Both the position numbers and the translations under genes were made by a program. Positions 1 to 9,611 of a stretch of DNA of 45,109 bases are shown in pieces (position 1 is the stretch's first letter; each line of letters starts with the position of its first letter). Source of the stretch: Clostridiales bacterium (GTDB taxonomy: Bacteria; Bacillota; Clostridia; Oscillospirales; Oscillospiraceae); NCBI GenBank assembly GCA_902362775.1, contig CABIXV010000002.1, forward strand, positions 485,916-531,024, given 5' to 3'. The notes below the pieces were generated by a model. That model saw nothing but the letters and a program-made list of their open reading frames with translations, was not told the origin of the DNA and made no database searches.

Positions 1-120
1 TTCCGAGATACGCCATTTTTTCCCTACCGCCCTTCTCTTGTCCACCCCCATCAGAAAGAAGGCAGCCAGGTTGACTGCCATCAGGTACAGGATCACAAGC
101 TGTACAAGCTCCGGGGCCAT
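1..120 (-). CDS. DUF1294 family membrane protein, N-terminal 40 residues (runs off left edge)
   Basis: The reverse strand from the ATG at 118-120 reads open to the window edge and gives 40 residues. One hydrophobic helix (about residues 5-25) is followed by the motif GVDKRRA and then KWRISE. That hydrophobic-Asn-Leu-Phe helix followed by DKrrA and wRIpE is the signature of the DUF1294 family, small membrane proteins of usually 80-95 residues with no known function. A purine-rich ribosome site (GAGGGGGAG) lies just upstream of the ATG. About half of the protein lies outside the window, so the C-terminus cannot be judged. Confidence 0.8.
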   Translation of the reverse strand, partial: MAPELVQLVILYLMAVNLAAFFLMGVDKRRAVGKKWRISE

Positions 121-164
121 CGCTCTCCCCCTCTCTTTCGCCATGTCGGCTTATATCGGGGTAC

Positions 165-193
165 AGTGTACCTCTTTTTCTCTCCCTTTGCAA
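165..193 (-). promoter_or_regulatory. Probable sigma-A promoter of the DUF1294 gene
   Basis: On the reverse strand TTGCAA (188-193) and TACACT (165-170) are separated by 17 bases and point at the DUF1294 start. The -10 box lies inside the 11-base palindrome GTACAGTGTAC (161-171), which could be a repressor site; that is inference. Confidence 0.45.
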
Positions 194-522
194 CCCGCTC
201 TCCCGCGGCTCCCCAGCTCTTTTGGACCTCCTCCCTGCCAGAGCTGTCCCACGGGAAATTATTTTCCCTTTGGTCAAGATTTTTTCTCTTGTTTTACTTT
301 TTAGCTAGACCTTAATCATCCTTTTTCATCCATTCTTCTTATGTTAATTTTCTTTGCTTTAATTCCCCTCCCCTTTACCCATGTTTTCCCATTTTATTTC
401 TCTCTATTTGTTTACTTCGTCATCATGTCCATCCTTTTTATTCCGTTTTACAGAAAACTAAATATTTTTTTGTCCTTTTAGCTCTTTTTTCTCATTTTAA
501 TGTTTTTTCAGCAAAAAAGCTG
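194..522. other. Gene-free, pyrimidine-rich intergenic stretch
   Basis: About 330 bases with no convincing open reading frame on either strand. The forward strand is very rich in T and C, with many T-runs. A short inverted repeat GGGAAA/TTTCCC sits at 253-268. The T-rich part ending near 510 lies directly upstream of the ppdK promoter and could act as an UP-like element. No RNA gene is recognised. Confidence 0.5.
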
Positions 523-550
523 TTGCAATATTTCCTGCAAATGGTATAAT
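523..550 (+). promoter_or_regulatory. Sigma-A promoter of ppdK
   Basis: TTGCAA (523-528) and a perfect TATAAT (545-550) are separated by 16 bases, and TGG precedes the -10 box. Transcription would begin near 557, giving a leader of about 137 nt before the ppdK start. Confidence 0.8.
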
Positions 551-556
551 GATTCG

Positions 557-693
557 TCAGCAAAATTATTGTACGCTCCCATGGAAAAGATATCTGGGAG
601 GAAATGGTGGCGGCGTTGCGCCAGTTCTGTTCGGGCTAGGTCCGGGCGGCAGCAGATCGTCGTCGCGTAAGAAGAAAGGAATGAAGTTTACAA
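557..693 (+). promoter_or_regulatory. Long ppdK leader with a possible 11-codon upstream ORF
   Basis: The transcribed leader holds GGGAGG (596-601) followed by ATG at 604 or GTG at 607. The reading frame closes at TAG 637-639 and would encode MVAALRQFCSG. The ribosome site is too close to the ATG (2 bases) but well placed for the GTG (5 bases). No known riboswitch is recognised. A role as leader peptide is speculative. Confidence 0.3.
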
Positions 694-3327
<2,634 letters not shown>

Positions 3328-3370
3328 TCCCTCCCCTGGTTTCTGAATCCGGTCCTCTTCAATAAGAATA

Positions 3371-3409
3371 ACAGGCACACCGTCCACTGGACGGTGTGCC
3401 TGTTTCTTT
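3371..3409 (+). terminator. Intrinsic terminator of ppdK
   Basis: A perfect 15-bp stem (3371-3385 with 3389-3403) closes on a 3-base loop and is followed by TTCTTT. Confidence 0.9.
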
Positions 3410-3505
3410 GGTTCCGCCTTATTCCCGGCCAGGTTCTCCCCTGTCCTTTTCCTTCCCCGGTAGCCTGTTCATCAAAAATTATTTCAATTTTTTTAATTAA
3501 ATTGA

Positions 3506-3534
3506 TTGACGCTCCCCTGGAACAGTGGTATCAT
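3506..3534 (+). promoter_or_regulatory. Sigma-A promoter of the alcohol/aldehyde dehydrogenase pair
   Basis: TTGACG (3506-3511) and TATCAT (3529-3534) are separated by 17 bases, with TGG before the -10 box. Transcription starting near 3541 rules out the longer reading frame that begins with the TTG of the -35 box. Confidence 0.8.
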
Positions 3535-3574
3535 CAGTCCGTTCAATTTTGAAGAAGTAGGATTTGATATCACT

Positions 3575-4852
3575 ATGCATCCTCTGAAAAAGCTTCCCTG
3601 CCGCACTTTTCAGCTGGCCTTCCGGCTGGCGCTCCCCTTTCTCCCCTACCGGGAGCCCAAACAGTTGGACGGACTGGACTCCATCCCTCCGCTGCTCAAG
3701 AGGAGTGGGGTGGGCTCCGTCCTGCTGGTCACCGACCGTTCCGTCCGCTCCCTGGGCCTTACGGCCCCTCTGGAGAAGTCCTTGGCCGAGGAAGGCATCA
3801 TCTGCGCTGTCTATGACGGCACTGTGCCCAACCCCACTATCCAAAATGTGGAGGAGGGCCGGCAGCTCTATCTGGACAGCGGAGCCCAGGCCATCATCGC
3901 CGTGGGCGGTGGCTCGGTCATGGACTGCGCCAAGGGCGTGGGGGCCCGGATCGCTCGGCCCCATAAGCCGGTGCGGAGAATGAAGGGCCTGCTGCGGGTG
4001 CTTGTGCCCACCCCTTTGACGATTGCTGTTCCCACCACCGCCGGTACGGGAAGCGAGGCCACCCTGGCCGCTGTCATTACTGACCCGGAGAAAAAGCACA
4101 AGTACCCCATCAACGACTTTGCCCTCATCCCCGACTACGCGGTGCTGGACCCGAAGATCACCCTGGGCCTGCCCCCCTTTATTACCGCTACCACAGGAAT
4201 GGACGCCCTGACCCATGCCATTGAGTCCTACATCGGCCAGACCACTACCAAGCTGACCCAAGCTATGTCCGAGGAGGCCGCTCGCCTCATCGTCCACAAT
4301 CTGCCCCGGTCCTTTGCCAATGGCACGGATCTGGAGGCCCGCCGGGCCATGCTCCGGGCCGCCTACTGCGCTGGTGTGTCCTTTACCCGATCCTATGTGG
4401 GCTATGTCCACGGGCTGGCCCACTCCCTGGGAGGCCAGTACGGCGTCCCCCACGGGCTGGCTAACGCCGTCATCCTGCCCTATTTTCTGGAGGAATACGG
4501 CCCCGCCTGCTGGGAAAAACTGGGTAAGCTGGCCAAAGCGGCTGGGCTAGCCCAGGAGGGGGACTCTGCCCAGCAGAGCGCCCTGGCCTTCATCGCCTGG
4601 ATCAAAGAGGCCAATCGGACCATGGGCATCCCGGAGACGATTGCCGAGCTCCGGACCGAAGATATCCCCGCTATGGCCCGCCATGCGGACCAGGAGTGCA
4701 ATCCCCTCTATCCCGTACCCCGGCTCATGGATCGTCAGGAGTTGGAGGTCATGTATCAAAAGCTGATGGCAAAGGAGGCGTCCCCATGGATATCCAAACC
4801 CTCGTCCAGGACCAGCGGGCCCATTTCCAAACTGGCCAGACGTTTAGCCTAG
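3575..4852 (+). CDS. Iron-containing (group III) alcohol dehydrogenase
   Basis: NAD(P)-dependent alcohol/aldehyde interconversion in the cytoplasm; likely a fermentative butanol/ethanol-type dehydrogenase, substrate not predictable. 425 residues from the ATG at 3575, chosen because the in-frame TTG upstream is the promoter -35 box. The cofactor loop GGGSVMDCAKG is followed by the adenine/ribose region VPTTAGTGSE. The four metal ligands are in family position: Asp210 and His214 in GMDALTHAIE, His279 in HGLAHSLGG, and His293 in VPHGLANA, the last two 14 residues apart as in FucO. The gene overlaps the aldehyde dehydrogenase start by 67 bases, so its last ~20 residues are an unusual tail read through the next gene's start region. 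The pair could oxidise an alcohol to an acid or run in reverse. Confidence 0.93.
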   Translation: MHPLKKLPCRTFQLAFRLALPFLPYREPKQLDGLDSIPPLLKRSGVGSVLLVTDRSVRSLGLTAPLEKSLAEEGIICAVYDGTVPNPTIQNVEEGRQLYLDSGAQAIIAVGGGSVMDCAKGVGARIARPHKPVRRMKGLLRVLVPTPLTIAVPTTAGTGSEATLAAVITDPEKKHKYPINDFALIPDYAVLDPKITLGLPPFITATTGMDALTHAIESYIGQTTTKLTQAMSEEAARLIVHNLPRSFANGTDLEARRAMLRAAYCAGVSFTRSYVGYVHGLAHSLGGQYGVPHGLANAVILPYFLEEYGPACWEKLGKLAKAAGLAQEGDSAQQSALAFIAWIKEANRTMGIPETIAELRTEDIPAMARHADQECNPLYPVPRLMDRQELEVMYQKLMAKEASPWISKPSSRTSGPISKLARRLA

Positions 4853-6156
4853 CTGTCCGCCGGCGGGCTTTGGACAAGCTGCGTCAGGCCATTCTGGCCC
4901 ATGAGGCGGACATCAATAGCGCCCTGGCGGCCGACCTGAACAAGTCCGCCACCGAGAGCTATATGTGTGAGGTGGGGATGACCCTGGCCGAACTGAACTA
5001 TGTAAGGAAGCACCTGGCCCGCTGGATGCGGGACCGAAAGGCAGCCACCCCCTTAGCCCAGTTCCACGCCAAAAGCTTCACGGTGGCCGAGCCCTATGGA
5101 GTGGTCCTTATCATGTCCCCCTGGAACTACCCCTTTATGCTGACCCTGGAGCCCCTCATCGGGGCCATCGCCGCGGGCAACTGCTGTGTGGTGAAGCCCT
5201 CAGCCTACTCCCCCGCCACCTCCAACCTCATCCGCGCCATCCTGGCGGAGTGCTTTCCCCCGGAATTCGTCTGTGTGGTAGAGGGAGGCCGGGCGGAAAA
5301 CCAGGCCCTGCTGGACCAAAAATTTGACTATATCTTTTTTACCGGCGGGGTGGCCGTGGGGCGGGAGGTCATGTCCAAGGCGGCCCGCCACCTCACCCCC
5401 GTCACCCTGGAGTTGGGGGGCAAAAGCCCCTGCGTGGTGGACGCCACCGCCAAGCTGGACCTGGCTGCCAAGCGGCTGGTATTCGGCAAGCTGCTCAACT
5501 GCGGCCAGACCTGCGTGGCCCCTGACTATCTGCTCATCGATGGCCGGGTGAAGGACCAATTTCTATCCCATGTCAAAAAGTGGATGACCGCCATGTATGA
5601 GCAGGATCCCCTGGACAATCAGGGCTATGTGCGGATGATAAACCGCAAGCACTATGACCGGGTGATGGGCCTCATTGACCCGGCCAAGGTGGTCTATGGC
5701 GGCCGGGGGGACCCGGACACCTTGAAAATACAGCCCACTATCTTGGACGGTGTGTCCCCGGAGGACCCGGTAATGCAGGAGGAGATTTTCGGCCCCCTGC
5801 TCCCTGTCCTCACCTATGACACCCTGGACCGGGCGGTGGAGTTCATCAACAGCCGCCCCCATCCCCTGGCCCTATATCTGTTTTCCGAGGATCGGGCCGC
5901 CCAGGAGCGGTTCCTCCGCCAAGTCCCCTTTGGCGGGGGCTGCGTCAACGACACCATTATCCATCTGGCTACCAGCCGGATGGGCTTTGGAGGTGTGGGT
6001 GACAGCGGCATGGGCAGCTACCACGGCAAACTGAGCTTTGATACCTTCTCCCACCAGAAAAGCGTTGTGAAGAAGTCCACCTGGATGGACCTGCCGGTGC
6101 GCTATGCACCATATACCGCCCTTCAGGAGAAGCTGCTTCGCCTCTTTCTGCGCTGA
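4786..6156 (+). CDS. Aldehyde dehydrogenase, class 3 type
   Basis: NAD(P)-dependent oxidation of an aldehyde to the acid. 456 residues; the ATG at 4786 is chosen because AAAGGAGG (4771-4778) sits 7 bases upstream, although the frame is open further 5'. The Rossmann region KPSAYSPATS is followed by FFTGGVAVG, the catalytic Glu209 in LELGGKSP and nucleophile Cys243 in NCGQTCVAPDY; these numbers equal those of mammalian class 3 ALDH. The short length and hydrophobic, basic C-terminus (LLRLFLR) are also typical of that class. It lies within a two-gene operon overlapping the alcohol dehydrogenase by 67 bases, implying translational coupling and a shared aldehyde intermediate. The true substrate is unknown. 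Confidence 0.93.
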   Translation: MDIQTLVQDQRAHFQTGQTFSLAVRRRALDKLRQAILAHEADINSALAADLNKSATESYMCEVGMTLAELNYVRKHLARWMRDRKAATPLAQFHAKSFTVAEPYGVVLIMSPWNYPFMLTLEPLIGAIAAGNCCVVKPSAYSPATSNLIRAILAECFPPEFVCVVEGGRAENQALLDQKFDYIFFTGGVAVGREVMSKAARHLTPVTLELGGKSPCVVDATAKLDLAAKRLVFGKLLNCGQTCVAPDYLLIDGRVKDQFLSHVKKWMTAMYEQDPLDNQGYVRMINRKHYDRVMGLIDPAKVVYGGRGDPDTLKIQPTILDGVSPEDPVMQEEIFGPLLPVLTYDTLDRAVEFINSRPHPLALYLFSEDRAAQERFLRQVPFGGGCVNDTIIHLATSRMGFGGVGDSGMGSYHGKLSFDTFSHQKSVVKKSTWMDLPVRYAPYTALQEKLLRLFLR

Positions 6157-6273
6157 AACCGTCCTCTTTCCGAGGCCTCTTATGGCCCAGGGCGGCCCGC
6201 ATTTGTGGTTTTGCTCCTGCGGGTCCGAAGCCGCCAGCAGGACAAAAGGCCATTGCGGATGAAATCTGATAAC

Positions 6274-6312
6274 AAAAACACCCATCTGATTTTACTCAGA
6301 TGGGTGTTTTTT
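6274..6312. terminator. Bidirectional intrinsic terminator between the ALDH and RHH genes
   Basis: An inverted repeat (6274-6289 with 6296-6311) has A-runs on the left and T-runs on the right, so it can stop both the forward ALDH transcript and the reverse RHH transcript. Confidence 0.85.
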
Positions 6313-6337
6313 ATCATGGTCGAATCATTCGAAGGGG

Positions 6338-6517
6338 TCACATGTTCTTTCCGCGCTCGATTGGGCCATTTTCTTTTTCGTATTCGTCAAGGTGCTTCAG
6401 CAGTACATATTCAATATAATTCGTCATAGAGCGGTGTTCAGCCGTAGCCAGGACCCCGATCCTATCAAATACATCGTCCGACATACGCAACGTAAACACT
6501 CGTTTGATAGTGGCCAT
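6338..6517 (-). CDS. Ribbon-helix-helix (Arc/CopG-like) transcriptional regulator, 59 aa
   Basis: A short gene starting at the ATG complementary to 6515-6517, with AAAGGGGC as ribosome site, and ending at TGA (6338-6340). The protein has the Arc-type layout: an N-terminal beta strand (RVFTLRMS, residues 6-13), helix A (DDVFDRIGVLATAEH) and helix B (SMTNYIEYVLLKHLDEY), followed by a charged tail. The RS-N-YI pattern between the helices is typical of RHH DNA-binding dimers. It is divergently placed from a promoter whose spacer is a perfect palindrome (6592-6605), so it probably represses that promoter and perhaps its own. A second imperfect repeat, GTGTAATAACAC (6553-6564), lies on its own side. 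Alternatively it could be an orphan antitoxin, but no partner toxin is seen. Confidence 0.85.
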   Translation of the reverse strand: MATIKRVFTLRMSDDVFDRIGVLATAEHRSMTNYIEYVLLKHLDEYEKENGPIERGKNM

Positions 6518-6582
6518 ATTGCCCGCCCCTTTCTATTTTCGAATATATAATAGTGTAATAACACAAAAATATATACAGTCTA

Positions 6583-6611
6583 TTGACAGCTAAGTGATAT
6601 CACTTTATAAT
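6583..6611 (+). promoter_or_regulatory. Consensus promoter with palindromic operator in the spacer
   Basis: TTGACA (6583-6588) and TATAAT (6606-6611), both perfect, are 17 bases apart. The spacer contains the 14-bp perfect palindrome AAGTGATATCACTT (6592-6605). A consensus promoter occupied by a symmetric site is a typical repressor-controlled design; the adjacent RHH protein is the obvious candidate. Confidence 0.85.
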
Positions 6612-6632
6612 GTTGAAAAAATGTGAAAGGGG

Positions 6633-6752
6633 TTGAGTATCGTCGAAAAGTTGCAACAACTTGTCCGCCTGGGCAAAAAGCTCTCGAGTGTCGGCTCCGA
6701 ACTCAGGCTTGCCCAAAAGGGACTGGAAAAATGGCGGATGACTATGGACTAA
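6633..6752 (+). CDS. Short ORF, probable upstream half of a frameshifted Spo0E-like gene
   Basis: The frame opens at TTG 6633 (directly behind AAAGGGG, rather close) or TTG 6651 and closes at TAA 6750-6752, giving at most 39 residues that are helical and basic (VEKLQQLVRLGKKL, then SELRLAQKGLEKW). It overlaps the next ORF by 22 bases. A one-base shift at the run of five A residues at 6727-6731 would join it to the next ORF as ...GLEKMADDYGLSS..., which looks like a continuous two-helix Spo0E-type protein. Whether it is translated separately is unknown. Confidence 0.4.
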   Translation: MSIVEKLQQLVRLGKKLSSVGSELRLAQKGLEKWRMTMD

Positions 6753-6862
6753 GCTCTCCTCAGGCCATCGACTTTTCCAAACACTGCGACAAACTGTCAT
6801 CCAGATTCACCGCATTGGAAGATGATTATTTGACTTTGCGCCAAGAACTTATCCAGCAGTAA
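6731..6862 (+). CDS. Spo0E-like aspartyl-phosphatase-type small protein, 43 aa
   Basis: ATG 6731 follows AAAAGGGA with 8 bases spacing. The sequence DYGLSSPQAIDFSKHCDKL matches the Spo0E-family pattern (G-L-s-s-p then S-x-x-x-D-x-L, usually SQELDkL), followed by a coiled tail (TALEDDYLTLRQEL). Spo0E-like proteins dephosphorylate Spo0A~P and delay sporulation; they are two-helix hairpins of about 50-85 residues. Here the first helix appears to lie in the overlapping frame upstream, so this product alone may be a truncated form. It is expressed from the palindrome-containing promoter at 6583 and closed by a strong terminator. Family assignment is moderate; the Gln of the signature is Lys here. 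Confidence 0.55.
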   Translation: MADDYGLSSPQAIDFSKHCDKLSSRFTALEDDYLTLRQELIQQ

Positions 6863-6898
6863 AAAAGCCCCGCCAGTCATGACTGGCGGGGCTTTTTT
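6861..6898. terminator. Perfect 38-bp palindromic bidirectional terminator
   Basis: A perfectly symmetric sequence centred at 6879/6880 with six A residues left and six T residues right. It ends both the forward Spo0E-like transcript and the reverse CofE-like transcript. Confidence 0.92.
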
Positions 6899-6909
6899 AC
6901 TGCTCAATT

Positions 6910-8103
6910 TTACTCCGTGGTATAGTTGTCAAAATAGCCCTGAATATAGACGATAGGAGTTCCCTTGTCGCCGGAGCCGGAGGTCAGGTCGCACAGGGAG
7001 CCGATCAGATCCGTCAGGCGGCGGGGGGTGGTGCCCTCAGACACCATCTGGCCCACCAGGTCGCCGTCCTTCTTGTGAATGCGTTCCTTAATGGCCTCCT
7101 TCAGGGCATCGCCGGACAGGTCAGCAAAGTCGTTATCCGCCAGATACTTCAGCTTCAGCTCGTTGGGGGTCCCCTCCAGACCGGCGGTATAGGCGGGAGA
7201 TACTACCGGGTCGGCCAGCTCCCAGATCTTGCCCACCGGATCCTTGAAGGCGCCGTCTCCGTACACCATGACCTCCACATGCTTCCCAGTCTTTTCCAGC
7301 AGCTTCTTCTGAATGGCCTCCACCAGATCCTGGCACTCCCGGGGGAATAGCTTGACCTGGTCCTCCGTAGCCTTGTTGGAGCCCAGCAGGCCGTACTTGG
7401 CGTTATAGCCGCTGCCGTCAACTGGGGCGGTCATAATCTCGTCCAGGCCAAAGACCTTCTCCGCCCCGCCCTGCTTTAGCAGACGCTTGGTGCGCTGACG
7501 AGTGTGGATGTCACAGCACAGCACATTCTTGGTGTATCCCAAGATAGCCCGCGGATCGTTGGCAAAGATTACCTCCACCTCAGCGCCGCTCTCCCGAATC
7601 AGCTGCTGATAGTATTCCACATAGTCCACGCCGGTGAAGGGGTGCTTCTCATAGCCGAACAGTTCCCGGTATTTCTCCAGAGACAGGACATCCTTATAGG
7701 GGTCCACGCCGCGCTCATCCAAGGCATCCAAACTGACCAAGTGGTTGCCCACCTCGTCCGAGGGATAACTGAGCATCAGGACGATCTTCTTGGCCCCCTT
7801 GGCGATGCCCCTTAGGCAGATGGCAAAGCGGTTGCGGCTGAGAATGGGGAAGACAACGCCCACAGTCTGGCCGCCCAGCTTGGCCTTCACATCGCCGGCG
7901 ATATTGTCCACCGAGGCATAGTTGCCCTGGGAGCGGGCCACGATAGCCTCAGTCATGGCAACCACGTCACGGTCCCGGATGGCGAAGCCGTCGTCAGCGG
8001 CCGCCTCCAGCACGGAATTGGTGACGATCTCCACCAGGTCATCACCGCTGCGGATGATAGGGGCCCGCAGGCCGCGGGAAACGGTACCGACCATACGACT
8101 CAT
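6910..8103 (-). CDS. Coenzyme F420-0:L-glutamate ligase-like protein (CofE/FbiB family)
   Basis: 397 residues. The N-terminal part (VSRGLRAPIIRSGDDLVEIV and later RDRDVVAMTEAIVARSQG) matches the CofE/FbiB ligase fold, which in methanogens and actinobacteria adds glutamate to F420-0. Later motifs VYGDGAFKDPVGKIWELADP and VSPAYTAG are typical of the longer Firmicutes branch of this family. No other F420-biosynthesis gene lies in the window, and most Clostridia lack F420, so the real acceptor is unknown; an amino acid-ligating role on another substrate is inference. It has its own promoter (8173-8201), ribosome site AAGGAGTG, and shares its terminator with the convergent small gene. Confidence 0.85.
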   Translation of the reverse strand: MSRMVGTVSRGLRAPIIRSGDDLVEIVTNSVLEAAADDGFAIRDRDVVAMTEAIVARSQGNYASVDNIAGDVKAKLGGQTVGVVFPILSRNRFAICLRGIAKGAKKIVLMLSYPSDEVGNHLVSLDALDERGVDPYKDVLSLEKYRELFGYEKHPFTGVDYVEYYQQLIRESGAEVEVIFANDPRAILGYTKNVLCCDIHTRQRTKRLLKQGGAEKVFGLDEIMTAPVDGSGYNAKYGLLGSNKATEDQVKLFPRECQDLVEAIQKKLLEKTGKHVEVMVYGDGAFKDPVGKIWELADPVVSPAYTAGLEGTPNELKLKYLADNDFADLSGDALKEAIKERIHKKDGDLVGQMVSEGTTPRRLTDLIGSLCDLTSGSGDKGTPIVYIQGYFDNYTTE

Positions 8104-8172
8104 GTTGGAACACTCCTTATCGTTTCATGTGTATCATTTCATCAGATGGGGAACATCTGTCCCCAATTTTTT

Positions 8173-8201
8173 AGTATAGCAAGAAATGTTCAAAAAGTAA
8201 A
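8173..8201 (-). promoter_or_regulatory. Sigma-A promoter of the CofE-like gene
   Basis: On the reverse strand TTTACT (8196-8201) and TATACT (8173-8178) are 17 bases apart, about 70 bases upstream of the ATG. Confidence 0.6.
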
Positions 8202-8384
8202 TAAAAAATAGCTCTCCCTGGGCTTCTTTGGCATCCAAAGTTTCACGGACAAAGGCGCCGCCCCTCTGTGCAAATGGACGGCCAAAAAATTTTTTGGACT
8301 GTGCGGGAACTTTTCTCTCCCCAATACGTCTATTAAAAGCAAAGGGACAGGAACGCCCCACAAAAAGGAAAAGGAGCGATTATA

Positions 8385-9446
8385 ATGAACAAGAAGCTAA
8401 CCGCGGTCGTACTGAGCGGTGCCGTCGTCTGGCTGATGGGCGCCCACGCGCTGGCTGCACAGCCGGCAGGCCAGTCTGATATCATTCCAATCTCCGCCCC
8501 TGTGGAGGACATCGCCATGACAGACAGCGCGCTTTACTACGGAACCGTGTCCGCCATCTCCACGGAGGAGGACGGAACCATTTCCCGCTTGACTATGGAG
8601 TCTGAGGCCCATGGACAGTATGTGATGAATCTCTCCCCAGACACCGTATGGGTAGACGCTGGAAATAAAATCGCCGCTGATCCCTCCACGGTGAAGGTGG
8701 GCGACAGACTGTATGTGTACCACAGCCACGTCTCCACCCGCTCTCTCCCTCCCCAGTCCGCCGCCTTCGCCGTGGTCGTTAACGTGCCCCAAGATATGGG
8801 TGCGCCCCACTACCACGTCGTAAATAATGTGGTGTCCCAGGAGGATGGCTCTGTGAAGTTCTCTGTGGACAATGGAGGACTCATTCTCTCCGTATCCGTA
8901 GATGCCGGCCTGTCCGCCTACGAGGGGGACGCCCCCGCCCTGGCTGATATCCAGGCCGGTGACCGCATCATGGCCTGGTACGATATCGTACTCACCTCCT
9001 ACCCCGGTCAGAGTGGCGCCAGCCATATCATGCTCCTGCCCGCTAAGGCCGAGGATCTGCCCAAGCCTGAGGAGGGCGCCCAGCTGACTATGGAGCTGGA
9101 CGGCAAAGTACCCAACATGGTAGGCCGCTATGAGAGCGGCGTGGCTATGGTTCCCGTGGCCGCCGTCGCCCAGGCTCTGGGCCTGGACGTGACTTACACC
9201 CCCAATACAGACGAGGGCGCTTTGGTCACCGTGGAGAGCGACCAGTTCCGGGTCAGCCTGTACCTGGACCGGCAGATCATCACCGGCGTTACTAAGATTG
9301 AAGGGGCCGTAGGCGCCACCGGCCCCCTGGACTATGGCAAGGCCCCCTATGTGGTCGCCCCTGGCACCACCTGGGCGCCCGCCGAGATCTTCAAGATGCT
9401 GGGCAGGACTGTCACCCTGGAGGGCACCAATCTTATCATTGAGTGA
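8385..9446 (+). CDS. Secreted protein with C-terminal copper amine oxidase-like (PF07833-type) domain
   Basis: 353 residues. A clear signal peptide (Lys-rich start, hydrophobic core, cleavage probably after ALA at residue 24) implies export. Residues ~40-215 form a beta-rich region with DUF-like repeats (TVWVDAGNKIAADPSTVKVG, DIQAGDRIMAWYDIV), suggesting an OB-like or stalk fold. Residues ~225-353 resemble the copper amine oxidase N-terminal-like domain common in Firmicutes wall proteins (VPVAAVAQALGLDVTY ending in LGRTVTLEGTNLIIE). That domain is not an oxidase; it usually marks peptidoglycan-associated proteins. The start has GGAGCG 9 bases upstream. No catalytic motif is seen and the function is unknown. 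Confidence 0.8.
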   Translation: MNKKLTAVVLSGAVVWLMGAHALAAQPAGQSDIIPISAPVEDIAMTDSALYYGTVSAISTEEDGTISRLTMESEAHGQYVMNLSPDTVWVDAGNKIAADPSTVKVGDRLYVYHSHVSTRSLPPQSAAFAVVVNVPQDMGAPHYHVVNNVVSQEDGSVKFSVDNGGLILSVSVDAGLSAYEGDAPALADIQAGDRIMAWYDIVLTSYPGQSGASHIMLLPAKAEDLPKPEEGAQLTMELDGKVPNMVGRYESGVAMVPVAAVAQALGLDVTYTPNTDEGALVTVESDQFRVSLYLDRQIITGVTKIEGAVGATGPLDYGKAPYVVAPGTTWAPAEIFKMLGRTVTLEGTNLIIE

Positions 9447-9477
9447 TTTGAGCCTGAATCAAGAAATAGACCATACA

Positions 9478-9514
9478 AAAAGGGAGCCGCTTCCTGGTGA
9501 AGCGGTTCCCTTTT
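9478..9514. terminator. Intrinsic terminator after the CuAO-like gene
   Basis: A 16-bp stem with one wobble pair (9478-9493 with 9499-9514) and a 5-base loop, with A-run left and T-run right. Confidence 0.85.
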
Positions 9515-9611
9515 CCAATGTCCGGCCCGCTGGGGGGCTGACAAGTGAGACTCCAAACACAGGTACACACACGGGGTGATGCCAGGTTTATTAACATAAG
9601 ATTTTATTTAC

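Noticed and set aside
8282..8297. Perfect 16-bp palindrome CCAAAAAATTTTTTGG
   Set aside because: An A/T-tract palindrome with no clear promoter beside it; could be an operator, but evidence is too thin to list.
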